From positions 806,001-870,000 of the forward strand of contig NC_009831.1 of assembly GCF_000018025.1 (NCBI RefSeq): a stretch of 64,000 bases of DNA, written 5' to 3'. The notes under the pieces were generated by a model. That model searched no databases. It was not told the origin of the DNA and worked only from the letters and a program-made list of their open reading frames with translations. Source of the DNA: Shewanella sediminis HAW-EB3 (lineage in GTDB: Bacteria; Pseudomonadota; Gammaproteobacteria; Enterobacterales; Shewanellaceae). Both the position numbers and the translations under genes were made by a program. Positions 26,686 through 37,217 of the stretch are shown piece after piece. Every line of letters starts with the position of its first letter. The first letter of the stretch is position 1.

Positions 26686-27444
26686 ATGGAAAAATTAACA
26701 CGCTTGTCGGGGCATGAGACTGCCAAAAGCAGCCCCCTGGCCGAAAGTATTCTCAATAATATAAAGCTTCCTATCGCCGAGCATGGTTTTGGAGGGTTCT
26801 GGTTTCAGGGAATCGCCAATAGCGCCTATCAAGACTATATGCAGAACAGCCGAAAGAGTCTGCTGACACGAAGAGTATTACGAAGTCGTGGTGGCGTGTT
26901 TGCTTCATCACCGACAGTTCAGCAGCTACACGAACAATACGTGACACGCGTCGCGCCTACAGATATTAACTTTGGCGAAGCCTTGCGGCTCGAGTCCCCC
27001 TATTGTTATGTTCTGTGCGAAAATGAAAAGCCGAATAAAGCGAAAAAGCTCTTCAATCGCCATGGGGTGAATACCGTCATGAGTTGGCCATTGAGACACT
27101 TTGCATCGGATGCCTGGGGCGGGCGATTTACCCTGCTATCTAAGCATCCACAGGGTGAAATAAATTTGATCGGTTTAGAGGCCACACTCAAACAAGCTCA
27201 GATGAGTCTGTTTGAACATTTTCATAATGAGATAAATCCTTATCGGCAAAATAACCTATTTAACCAAACGGCAATCAAGGCACTGAAAATGGCAGCGACG
27301 GGACTCCATAATTATGAGATCTCTCAGGAGCTTCATATTACCGTTCGCGGTGTGGAATACCATCTCGAGTCCATGAGAAATAAGTTGTCTGCCAGTAACA
27401 GGGCTAACTTGGTTCATATTGCACATCAACTGGAAATTATATAG
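26686..27444 (+). CDS. LuxR-type helix-turn-helix regulator
   Basis: 252 residues. The C-terminal 55 residues are a LuxR DNA-binding domain (ALKMAATGLHNYEISQELHI, TVRGVEYHLESMRNKLSASN). The N-terminal ~190 residues are weakly like autoinducer-binding domains (the WPLRHFASDAWGGRF segment), but the key signal-binding residues cannot be confirmed. No luxI is present. The stop is 3 bases before the response-regulator start, so the gene leads a three-gene regulatory operon upstream of the urocanate module. Confidence 0.82.
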   Translation: MEKLTRLSGHETAKSSPLAESILNNIKLPIAEHGFGGFWFQGIANSAYQDYMQNSRKSLLTRRVLRSRGGVFASSPTVQQLHEQYVTRVAPTDINFGEALRLESPYCYVLCENEKPNKAKKLFNRHGVNTVMSWPLRHFASDAWGGRFTLLSKHPQGEINLIGLEATLKQAQMSLFEHFHNEINPYRQNNLFNQTAIKALKMAATGLHNYEISQELHITVRGVEYHLESMRNKLSASNRANLVHIAHQLEII

Positions 27445-27447
27445 CGC

Positions 27448-28122
27448 ATGTTAGTTCTCCTCGTCGAAGATAATCGCCTGTTGGCCAAGAATATTATTCA
27501 TTATCTGGAGCTAAACGAGATCGAGTGTGATTATGCCGAGACACTCGCTCAGGCCGAACTGGCCATATTCAGTCGTACCTTCGATGCGATAATACTCGAT
27601 CTTAACTTGCCCGATGGCGATGGAATTACCGCATGTAAAAAATGGAAAGAGCAACGCATTATTTCACCTATCATCATGCTGACGGCGCGGAGTAACCTGC
27701 AGGACAGACTGTCGGGTTTTGAGGTCGGTGCCGATGACTATCTGGTGAAGCCTTTTGCCATGGCTGAGTTAGTTGCGCGTCTTAGGGTCGTCTCTCAGCG
27801 ACGTCCATCCCCCAAGTTACTCTCAATCGGGGAGCTTGAATTAGATTTTGCCGGGCACCATGCTCATAGGCAGGGACAGTTATTGACATTATCTCGCACG
27901 GGATGGCAGATCCTTACTCTATTGGCCCGCAGGAGCCCTGAAATAGTTGAGCGGGAAGAGATTGAGCGATTGCTATGGCCTGATAGTCTGCCCGATAGTG
28001 ATAGCTTACGTAGCCACATTCATCTGCTGCGTAAAATTGTCGATAAGCCATTCGAGCAGAAGCTTATCCACACAATTCGAGGGGTAGGCTTATGTCTAAA
28101 GGTAGATACAGATGAAACCTAA
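27448..28122 (+). CDS. OmpR/PhoB-type response regulator
   Basis: 224 residues: receiver domain (LLVEDNRLLAKN, phospho-Asp in AIILDLNLPDGDG, Lys in DYLVKPFAM) and a winged-helix output domain (LSRTGWQILTLLARRSPEIV and RSHIHLLRKIVDKPF). It overlaps the downstream kinase gene by 11 bases, so the two are translationally coupled. Candidate target sites are the 19-bp repeats at 29577 and 29619. Confidence 0.92.
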   Translation: MLVLLVEDNRLLAKNIIHYLELNEIECDYAETLAQAELAIFSRTFDAIILDLNLPDGDGITACKKWKEQRIISPIIMLTARSNLQDRLSGFEVGADDYLVKPFAMAELVARLRVVSQRRPSPKLLSIGELELDFAGHHAHRQGQLLTLSRTGWQILTLLARRSPEIVEREEIERLLWPDSLPDSDSLRSHIHLLRKIVDKPFEQKLIHTIRGVGLCLKVDTDET

Positions 28123-29326
28123 GCTCAGCTTAAAGCGTGTCTATCAGGTCTATGGCTTATGTTTTTTGGCGATAACCTTGATCATCAATAGTTTCATCCC
28201 GTTGTGCATGATGTGTACCGGCATGTTCAGCATGCATGACATTACCATGAGCAATGCGGCGCAAGCGGCAGCGCTTTATACCAGCCCGAGAAATAATCTC
28301 TTTCAAACAGACAATATTACGGTATTTCCCAATTGGGAGTCGGTGCCGGAACGGGTGAAGGCGATAAACGGAGGCGTTGCTCCCGATAAGCCACAAAATG
28401 TGAAGCACCAGCATACTGACGGGCAGTTTATCGATGCCCTGATGTTGCATCAGGGGCAAGAGGGTCAAGAGAGCTATGTGTGGCTGCATTACAACGCGAC
28501 TCACGATCTCGAATTTGCGCCGAAAAACATGGCAGCCATCTTACTCTTAGTCATCATGACATTTACCGTGAACGCCATTCTGGCTTGGTATCTACAGAGC
28601 CGGGTGATTTCGCCGGTGCATGAGATCAGCCGGGCGATAAAGCAACACGACTGGCAGAAGATGCAACAGCTTCGTTTCCCTAAGCAGTGTTATGCCGAAC
28701 TTCAATCGATCGTCGATGCCCTGGACAGCTCGATTAAACAGCTCAAGGAGGCCCAGCAGCGCGAGTTATCTTTCCTGCGGTTTGCCAGCCATGAACTGAG
28801 AACGCCTATCGCCATATGTCAGTCTTCATTCGATATTCTGACCCTGCAGCAGGGAAAGCTGACGGGACCAACCCTACATGCCAGTCAGGCAACGACTCAG
28901 ATGAAATCGATCACCGAGACACTGCTATGGCTGATGAGCTCAGATTGCAGCCCGATGAATAGCAGTAATGTGAAGCTGGCATCTCTACTGGAAAGCATCA
29001 TCTATGATCAAAAATATGCTCAGGGGAGTGATGTACCGGTCGAACTGAAGTGCGATGAAACCGAGCTGTTTGTGCTCAAGGAGCCTTTAACTATTGTGCT
29101 GAACAACTTAGTGCGTAACAGCTTAGAGCATGGTGCTAAAGGTATCTCCATCGTTCAGGCTGGTAACAGAATCGATATCGTTAACCCGCTGTCCCTGCAT
29201 AACTCCAGCGGCTTCGGGCTGGGCTTGATGTTAGTCGAAAGGTTGGCAAAACAGCTTAATTGGCACTATTCGACCAGTAACGATCATAACTCCTTCAGGG
29301 CTACGCTCATCATACGGCCCTCTTAA
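28112..29326 (+). CDS. Sensor histidine kinase
   Basis: 404 residues. Two membrane helices (about residues 15-35 and 145-165) flank a periplasmic sensing region. A HAMP-like linker and the dimerisation segment with the phospho-His follow (FLRFASHELRTPIAI), then an ATPase domain with NNLVRNSLEHGAK and GFGLGLMLVERLA. It pairs with the overlapping response regulator. The ligand is unknown; the neighbouring urocanate reductase makes urocanate or histidine metabolites the first candidates. Confidence 0.9.
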   Translation: MKPKLSLKRVYQVYGLCFLAITLIINSFIPLCMMCTGMFSMHDITMSNAAQAAALYTSPRNNLFQTDNITVFPNWESVPERVKAINGGVAPDKPQNVKHQHTDGQFIDALMLHQGQEGQESYVWLHYNATHDLEFAPKNMAAILLLVIMTFTVNAILAWYLQSRVISPVHEISRAIKQHDWQKMQQLRFPKQCYAELQSIVDALDSSIKQLKEAQQRELSFLRFASHELRTPIAICQSSFDILTLQQGKLTGPTLHASQATTQMKSITETLLWLMSSDCSPMNSSNVKLASLLESIIYDQKYAQGSDVPVELKCDETELFVLKEPLTIVLNNLVRNSLEHGAKGISIVQAGNRIDIVNPLSLHNSSGFGLGLMLVERLAKQLNWHYSTSNDHNSFRATLIIRPS

Positions 29327-29576
29327 CACCCCCTCTAAAATACGAAAGAGCTGTCCTGGCTACGACAACGCGTCCGTAGCCGGGATACTTAATACACTTC
29401 ACAGCTTAACTATTACCTTTAATCATTCCCTCTAATCACTATCTCTAGTCCTCCTTAAAGTAATCTTGTTTAATACTGGAAAATTTTTTTGGTATTTATT
29501 AAGGACGTTATTACTAATTAGTTTGGTTTGGTTTTAATTAATTGTGTCTTTATATAATCTTTGCTGCTCTTAATTG

Positions 29577-29637
29577 TTTTGACGTAATTTTCACGAAACT
29601 ATATTAATGCGTTTTTTATTTTGACGTATTTTTCACG
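29577..29637 (+). promoter_or_regulatory. Pair of 19-bp direct repeats before the urocanate module
   Basis: TTTTGACGTAATTTTCACG (29577-29595) and TTTTGACGTATTTTTCACG (29619-29637) differ at one base. They start exactly 42 bp apart (four helical turns) on the same face, in the 473-base gap upstream of the channel gene. This looks like tandem binding sites for an activator dimer, most simply the adjacent response regulator or LuxR protein. The rest of the gap (29327-29799) shows nothing else. Confidence 0.65.
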
Positions 29638-29799
29638 TTAATAATGTGGGTGAACTCTATGTTGTTTTGTTTTATACCTGTTTTACTTCTCTAACCCACA
29701 CACTTTATATGAACTGAAATTATTACAGGAGTTGGCTCACAAAGAATATTGATTATTTCTTTATCCTATCTGGGAATCTTGAAATTAAGGAATATTTTA

Positions 29800-30546
29800 A
29801 TGAAAAAGCAACTTGCCACAGCATTGGCAGCCTTAGTGATGGCGCCTGCAATGTCTGCAACCTCGGTCGACTTAGGATATAAGGCATACACCTCGGATAC
29901 TAAGTCTGATAACGGCGGGGCATATGACCAGCCATTTGTTAAATTGACACATTTCAATAAAGCCGACTGGGGCACACTACTGGCTTATGTGAAGCTTGAA
30001 AATCCGGGGGAGGTGAAAGATGCTCAACACGGTAAAGATGGCAAGCTGACCGTTAAGTCACTGCTTATCGTAGATAAGCAGATTGGTGATACAAGTTACA
30101 ACTTTTGGGGGCAGAACTTCCTGGTCTCTAACCGCACAGTGATGGAAGACAACCTATATCTGGGGGTGACCACCAACCGTAAGTATGGCGCTCTCTTTAT
30201 CAATGCCGGTGTTGGTCTTAACTACTCTGCAGCCCATTTCGACCCAACCGGTGCCAGCTTCGATGGCATCAGTGGTTATGCCGCGGTGATCAACGCTCGT
30301 TATCCCTTCTCGGCAATGGGACTTAAGCACTCCCTGTCTGTTAACTATGAGGGGCAGATCGACCGTGATGAAGACCATATGAGTACCTTAGGTTACGACA
30401 GCTACGGTCATCAGATCATCACCACCCTAAAGACGAGTATGACTGAGTCTTTCTATACCAAGTTGCATATGACTCACTTCGACAGCTGGGGAGCGGCGCC
30501 TAATGATGGCATCGAATACGGCGTTGCAGTTGGTTTCACCTTCTAA
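29800..30546 (+). CDS. Tsx-like outer-membrane channel protein
   Basis: 248 residues from ATG 29800 (AAGG upstream). The signal peptide ends APAMSA. The rest is alternating beta-strand sequence of a 12-strand barrel, ending in the aromatic terminal residue F (YGVAVGFTF), which marks outer-membrane insertion. NFWGQNFLVSNR and YLGVTTNRKYG resemble the nucleoside-specific channel (Tsx/OmpK) family. It is followed 29 bases later by the urocanate reductase gene, so it probably carries urocanate or a related substrate into the periplasm (inference). Confidence 0.8.
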   Translation: MKKQLATALAALVMAPAMSATSVDLGYKAYTSDTKSDNGGAYDQPFVKLTHFNKADWGTLLAYVKLENPGEVKDAQHGKDGKLTVKSLLIVDKQIGDTSYNFWGQNFLVSNRTVMEDNLYLGVTTNRKYGALFINAGVGLNYSAAHFDPTGASFDGISGYAAVINARYPFSAMGLKHSLSVNYEGQIDRDEDHMSTLGYDSYGHQIITTLKTSMTESFYTKLHMTHFDSWGAAPNDGIEYGVAVGFTF

Positions 30547-30557
30547 TACCAGATTGA

Positions 30558-32330
<1,773 letters not shown>

Positions 32331-32355
32331 TCGATAGCATCTGCTTAAATAGAGT

Positions 32356-32387
32356 ATGCCGTTCACTTCAGTGAACGGCATTTTTTT
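32356..32387 (+). terminator. Intrinsic terminator between urdA and apbE
   Basis: Arms ATGCCGTTCAC and GTGAACGGCAT, loop TTCA, then seven T residues. It lies between two genes expected to be co-expressed, so apbE may need read-through or its own promoter. Confidence 0.8.
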
Positions 32388-32407
32388 CATCAATGATGAG
32401 GTTTAGC

Positions 32408-33421
32408 ATGAAACTCCTGATGATGACCTGGTTATTGTTCCTTTTGCTTATGTCTCAGGCATGGGCGCATATCAATATCGAGCAGATTACCGGTAATACG
32501 ATGGGAACGAGCTACACGGTACAGTTGCGCCTGCAGGACAGTTTGGTGACGAAACAGCAGGTAAAGGCGTTAGTGGAGCAGGAGTTGGAGAGGGTAAACA
32601 GCACTCTGTCGGTTTATCGTGAGGACTCCGAAATATCCGTATTCAACTTAAACGATGCTGATAGTCCTATCCCTGTATCTGAACGGCTTTGGGATGTACT
32701 GCAGATATCGAAGAGCGTATCGGCGCAAACCTATGGTGCGCTCGATGTGACCTTAGGTCCCGTGATCGAGTTCTGGGGTTTTGGTGTTAAGCCCAGAGAT
32801 CTGCAACATAAAGACCGTGGTCAGCTGGAGCTGGCTCGCTCGAAAACGGGCATGGATGGATTTACCCTGGATTCGGGAAGCGTGACCAAAGTGATTCGAG
32901 GGCTGAATATCAACCCTTCGGCGGTGGCGAAGGGTTATGGAGTGGATCGTGTCGCCAAAGTGCTTGATGGCGCGGGTGTACTTAATTATCTGGTAGAGAT
33001 AGGGGGAGAGGTGCGGACGCGCGGAGTCGGTGTCAGGGGGCGAGAGTGGAGAGTTGCCGTGACCCGACCGCAGAGGTTCAGCTTGGAGATACAGCAACTT
33101 ATCACTCTTAAAGGTATGTCGATGGCGACCTCGGGTAGCTATGTGAATTTTATCCAAAGCGATGACAGACAGCTGAGTCACATAATCGATCCAGTAACCG
33201 GAATGCCGGTCGAAAGCAATCTGGTCTCGGCGACCGTGCTTCATCGCCAGTGCGCTGTAGCCGATGGCTATGCGACTGCCATGATGATCTTGAATGTGGA
33301 ACAGTCTATACAGATTGCCAATGAACTCGGATTGGCGGTCATGTTAATTGAACAGACCGATATGAGACTGAAGACCCACTTCAGTGACGCCATATATCCT
33401 TTTCTGGTTAAGCTAGACTAG
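32408..33421 (+). CDS. apbE: ApbE-type FAD:protein FMN transferase
   Basis: 337 residues from ATG 32408, chosen because GAGG lies 8 bases upstream (ATGs at 32393 and 32396 do not). A signal peptide ends near SQAWA. ApbE features: ITGNTMGTSYTVQ, NPSAVAKGYGVDRVA, YLVEIGGEVRTRG, MATSGSYVNF and the C-terminal VADGYATAMMILN metal and flavin region. It moves FMN from FAD onto a Thr in the DGxxGAT motif of its target, here most obviously the reductase encoded just upstream. Confidence 0.9.
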   Translation: MKLLMMTWLLFLLLMSQAWAHINIEQITGNTMGTSYTVQLRLQDSLVTKQQVKALVEQELERVNSTLSVYREDSEISVFNLNDADSPIPVSERLWDVLQISKSVSAQTYGALDVTLGPVIEFWGFGVKPRDLQHKDRGQLELARSKTGMDGFTLDSGSVTKVIRGLNINPSAVAKGYGVDRVAKVLDGAGVLNYLVEIGGEVRTRGVGVRGREWRVAVTRPQRFSLEIQQLITLKGMSMATSGSYVNFIQSDDRQLSHIIDPVTGMPVESNLVSATVLHRQCAVADGYATAMMILNVEQSIQIANELGLAVMLIEQTDMRLKTHFSDAIYPFLVKLD

Positions 33422-33491
33422 CTAGACCAAAGTACTTAATACTCAATTTCAGACTCTTAATCAACATGTTATTTTGGGTGTGGGAGGTTCA

Positions 33492-33584
33492 ATGGAGTTC
33501 GACAAAACATTGCGCACGATTATCGCCCTAAGTGCTCTTGTGCTGCTGACATGCAGCCTGACTTTGGCTGTGCTTACGATATAA
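33492..33584 (+). CDS. 30-residue single-helix membrane protein
   Basis: GGGAGG lies 5 bases before the ATG. The peptide is a short charged head (MEFDKTLRT) and one hydrophobic helix (IIALSALVLLTCSLTLAVLT). No stronger support than the good ribosome site and location behind apbE. Function unknown. Confidence 0.5.
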   Translation: MEFDKTLRTIIALSALVLLTCSLTLAVLTI

Positions 33585-33608
33585 GTGGTTAGGGGATGAT
33601 TAAGCCTG

Positions 33609-33632
33609 AAGAGCCTTAGTGATAAGGCTCTT
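33609..33632. terminator. Hairpin, likely bidirectional
   Basis: Arms AAGAGCCTTA and TAAGGCTCTT, loop GTGA, between the small membrane protein gene and the convergent hypothetical gene. Confidence 0.7.
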
Positions 33633-33660
33633 ACTCTGGGAGGCTACTATACTCTCTCGT

Positions 33661-34020
33661 CTACCTCTTGCGCCAATGGCGAAGTTTAGACATCTTTGTG
33701 CGCAGCTCTCTGTCGGTGATATTCTCTAATTCATCCCACCCACGTCTGGCGATCGCTTCAAGTTGTAACTTGGCGCCTAAGTGGATATCACTTATTCCAA
33801 CTTGGATCTCTGTCTGGCTGGTGGAGAAGTGGTTGCTTGCCCCTGATGATATTTGATAAATATCTTTCGCCTCTTTACCTTTTACTTCCAGATTCCTGAT
33901 GATTTTATCTTCACCTTGCGGCATGAACATCGACTCCATTGATGAAAAATTATATTTACTTAACTCTTTGTTGAAGCAAAGCATCGAGCTCGAGAGAAAG
34001 TGTTGAGACACTTTATTCAA
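33661..34020 (-). CDS. Hypothetical protein
   Basis: Up to 119 residues from a TTG at 34020; an ATG at 33984 would give 107. Contents: KELSKYNFSSMESMF, a segment with many charged residues, then a basic C-terminal tail (MSKLRHWRKR). No known motif or membrane segment. Upstream 34021-34562 (542 bases) is AT-rich and shows no gene; only a weak CTGTCAC-like element near 34519 precedes the phosphate operon. Confidence 0.5.
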   Translation of the reverse strand: MNKVSQHFLSSSMLCFNKELSKYNFSSMESMFMPQGEDKIIRNLEVKGKEAKDIYQISSGASNHFSTSQTEIQVGISDIHLGAKLQLEAIARRGWDELENITDRELRTKMSKLRHWRKR

Positions 34021-34562
34021 TATTGTAAATATTAAGGCTAAATTTATATCGGGTATTTTATCTTCAAAGTGAAGGAAATAATGTGATTGGTTCGATAATT
34101 ATAATTAAGCCTGTTATGTAGCGCTAATTATATAGCAGATTAATGTAGTTAGGTATTTATTAGAGGTTAGTATTTCTAATAAGGTTATTAAGGTAAGCTT
34201 ATAAGTCGGTATTAATTATCCGATTCAGCTATAAAAATTTCTTGGCGCTAATCTTGAACATCAGCCTCTAAGATAAGCATTGAAAAAAGTCTTGTATGAA
34301 ACGTCTTGTAGAAACGTCTAGTATCAAAGAGTACTCTGTTATTGATGTCGACGACTCAGCCTGACATCCAATTATCAATTTGTTGCTAATTTAGTGGTCA
34401 ATTTGTCCTGATAGCCCATTTAACCTGAAAAGTTGCCGACACAGGTGGCAAAAAACAGATAAACCCCTTGCTCCTAAGGCGTTAATAGCAATAATTGCCC
34501 ACCTTACCGAATGATCTTCTGTCACTGCTAATTCAGCATCCATTTAACTGCTTGGAATTATT

Positions 34563-35399
34563 ATGATGTTTAAAACCTGCTCTGTTCGCTTAATGGCGAT
34601 TTTTACCTTGTTCATATCGAGTCCACTTATTGCCGATGAACTCTCTGCTTTCGATAAGATGAGTGGTCAGCTAAACATCGCTGGTGGTACCGCACATATT
34701 CCGGTGATGAAGAGGGCGGCAAGACAGATCATGGGGCATAACCCCAACATTCGTATCACCATCGCCGGTGGCGGTTCGGGCGTCGGTGTTCAGCAGGTGG
34801 CCAAAGGGCTGGTGGATATCGGCAATACCGGCCGTGCCTTAAAGAATAAAGAGATGAACTTAGGACTGAATTCATTCGCCTTCGCTATCGATGGTGTCGC
34901 CGTTATCATTCATCCACAGAACCCGGTCGATGATCTAAGCCAGCAGCAGATTATCGACATTTACCGGGGGAAAATTACTAACTGGCGCGAGCTCGGTGGT
35001 CAAGACAGACAGATACACCTCTTTAGTCGCGATGAAGCGAGTGGTACCCGCTCTGTGTTCAGCAAGAAGCTGTTAAAAGGTGCGCAGCTTGCTGCAAACG
35101 CAAACATAGTACCATCCAATGGTGCGATGAAAACCGCAGTGTCACAAGACATTGGGGCTATCGGTTACTCTAGCGTGGGTTACATCGATAACATGGTAAA
35201 AGCGCCAACGTATAACCATATTATGCCCACTCAAGAGGCCTGTGCTTCAGGAGAATATCCTGTGGTGCGACGCTTATACATGAATACGAAGGGGCTACCT
35301 GATGGTCTGACTCAGGCCTTTATCGATTACATCTATAGTAAGCAAGGTGCGAAGCATATCCAGGCATCGGGTTATATTGCACTCGACGCAAAGCAATAA
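34563..35399 (+). CDS. pstS: Phosphate ABC transporter substrate-binding protein (PstS-like)
   Basis: 278 residues with a signal peptide ending near PLIADE. PstS traits: IAGGGSGVGVQQVAKG, DIYRGKITNWRELGGQ and FSRDEASGTRSVF, the phosphate-binding loops. It captures phosphate in the periplasm for the PstC-PstA-PstB complex that follows. About 44 bases separate it from pstC. It is one of the shorter PstS types. Confidence 0.9.
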   Translation: MMFKTCSVRLMAIFTLFISSPLIADELSAFDKMSGQLNIAGGTAHIPVMKRAARQIMGHNPNIRITIAGGGSGVGVQQVAKGLVDIGNTGRALKNKEMNLGLNSFAFAIDGVAVIIHPQNPVDDLSQQQIIDIYRGKITNWRELGGQDRQIHLFSRDEASGTRSVFSKKLLKGAQLAANANIVPSNGAMKTAVSQDIGAIGYSSVGYIDNMVKAPTYNHIMPTQEACASGEYPVVRRLYMNTKGLPDGLTQAFIDYIYSKQGAKHIQASGYIALDAKQ

Positions 35400-35445
35400 C
35401 CACACTCTCTGGAATTAATCTGAGGTCTGTTGACAGAAGTTTTTG

Positions 35446-36324
35446 ATGCAAAGCCATAAGCTTACGCTTAAGCAAAATAGCTGGATGCAAGGCTTGCTGA
35501 TGACCTTAGTGGTCACCAGCGGCCTGCTGCTGTTTGCTGTATTTTGTTTCTTGATTTGGTTTTCTCTACCGGTTTTCTTTACGGAAACGACTTCTGTTTT
35601 CAGTCTGAAATGGCAGCCAGAGCAGGGGCATTTTGGCATCTTGGCCATGGTCTTTGGTACCCTGTCACTGGCTTTCATCTCTACATCGGTCGCCTCTGTT
35701 ATCGCCATGGGGCTCAATAGCTTCTGCCTGTTATCGCGCCAGCGCTGGCTGGTTGCTCTCTTGCGAGCTCTGCTTAGATTTATGGCCGCGATACCAACCG
35801 TAGTTTATGGTCTGGCGGCTCTTTTTCTACTCCTGCCGCTTCTGCGTAACGGCTTGCAACTAGGTTCAGGTTACAGTCTATTTGCCGCTGTCTGCATGCT
35901 GATATTGCTCATTTTGCCTGTTATCTGTGTCATGCTGGATAACATTACTACACCGTTATGGCAGCAATATGCGCTGGGTGCCCAGGCGTTGGGGTTTAGC
36001 CCCGAGCAAACCTATATGCACGTTATTTTGCCCCATTGCAGGGTCAATATATGCGGCGCTGCTTTACTCGGATTTAACCGGGCAATAGGGGATACCATGC
36101 TCCCTTTGATGTTAGCGGGAAATGCGACGCAACTGCCTTCTGGAGTCTTCGATGCCATTCGTAGCCTGACTGCACATATCGCCCTGGTGATCGCGACCGA
36201 TCAAGGCAGTGAAGCCTATAACTCCTTGTTTGCGGCTGGAATGCTGCTGTTAATCTGTAGTGCATGCATCTGTCTGCTATCGCGTTATCTGGTGGGACGA
36301 CAACGCCTGGTGCAGCCAGAATGA
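35446..36324 (+). CDS. pstC: Phosphate ABC transporter permease PstC
   Basis: About 292 residues (TTG 35443 is an alternative). Six helices; the cytoplasmic loop RAIGDTMLPLMLAGNATQLP is the EAA-like contact with the ATPase. The stop codon overlaps the pstA start (ATGA). Transports phosphate with PstA. Confidence 0.88.
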   Translation: MQSHKLTLKQNSWMQGLLMTLVVTSGLLLFAVFCFLIWFSLPVFFTETTSVFSLKWQPEQGHFGILAMVFGTLSLAFISTSVASVIAMGLNSFCLLSRQRWLVALLRALLRFMAAIPTVVYGLAALFLLLPLLRNGLQLGSGYSLFAAVCMLILLILPVICVMLDNITTPLWQQYALGAQALGFSPEQTYMHVILPHCRVNICGAALLGFNRAIGDTMLPLMLAGNATQLPSGVFDAIRSLTAHIALVIATDQGSEAYNSLFAAGMLLLICSACICLLSRYLVGRQRLVQPE

Positions 36325-37217
36325 GTCGCTTGATAGGCTATTGGGGCAAGCTGTGTGCCTTTTTATTAATTAGTATCGTACTGATATTAATCGGTTTTAT
36401 CTTGATTAAGGGCTTGCCGACATTAGAGCAGCCACTCTTTTTCGGTGATACGGCGCCACTGGCCGCAATGATGGGGCTACAGCCTGTATGGGAGGGCATA
36501 TGGCCTGCCTGTGTAGGCACTCTCACCGTGGTCTTATGTGCGGTTTCTTTGGCTTCGGTGCCGGGAATTGCAAGTGGTATTTGGCTTGCGAGTGCGCCAG
36601 ACAAGCCCGCTCAGAAAGTGTTTGGTTTGGCGGTCGATATCCTGGCTGGGATCCCGTCTATTCTTATGGGGTTATTTGGTTTTAGCCTGATTTTACTTCT
36701 GCGGGGGAGTTTCTTTCCTCAGGCTAATGCAAGCCTCCTGCTTGCGTCGTTCTGTTTAGCCCTGCTTATTCTTCCCTATATCGCCTGCGCGACGCAAAAT
36801 GCCCTGAGCTGCTTGTCAAAACAGTTGTCGGTTACGGGAGCGGCCTTAGGTATGACTCAATGGCAAGTCACCTATCGTTTGCTACTGCCGCAAGCCAGCT
36901 CAGGAATAATGAGTGGACTCATGCTGGCGATAGGCAGGGCGGCTGAAGATACTGCCGTGATCATGTTAACGGGCGCCGTTGCAAATGCAGGCTTACCCGG
37001 TGGATTACTGCAGCGATTCGAAGCGCTGCCATTCACGATTTTTTATTACAGTGCTCAGTATCAATCACAACAAGAGTTGAATATGGCTTTCGGCGCGGCG
37101 TTAGTCCTGCTTACCTTGACCAGTATTATCTTTACCCTGCTTGCTGCTATCGTCAGTCGTCGCAACCGCAATATATTTGGATCTGCAAAGAGCATTAAAA
37201 AGGAGTCTATATGTTAG
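36321..37217 (+). CDS. pstA: Phosphate ABC transporter permease PstA
   Basis: 298 residues from ATG 36321, overlapping pstC by 4 bases; an upstream in-frame start at 36264 would overlap far more. Six helices; AIGRAAEDTAVIMLTGAVAN is the ATPase-contact loop. The stop overlaps the pstB start by 7 bases. Confidence 0.88.
   Translation: MSRLIGYWGKLCAFLLISIVLILIGFILIKGLPTLEQPLFFGDTAPLAAMMGLQPVWEGIWPACVGTLTVVLCAVSLASVPGIASGIWLASAPDKPAQKVFGLAVDILAGIPSILMGLFGFSLILLLRGSFFPQANASLLLASFCLALLILPYIACATQNALSCLSKQLSVTGAALGMTQWQVTYRLLLPQASSGIMSGLMLAIGRAAEDTAVIMLTGAVANAGLPGGLLQRFEALPFTIFYYSAQYQSQQELNMAFGAALVLLTLTSIIFTLLAAIVSRRNRNIFGSAKSIKKESIC

Noticed and set aside
26686..27444. Complete quorum-sensing circuit
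   Set aside because: There is no luxI-type synthase in the window and the signal-binding residues cannot be confirmed, so only a LuxR-type DNA-binding protein is claimed.
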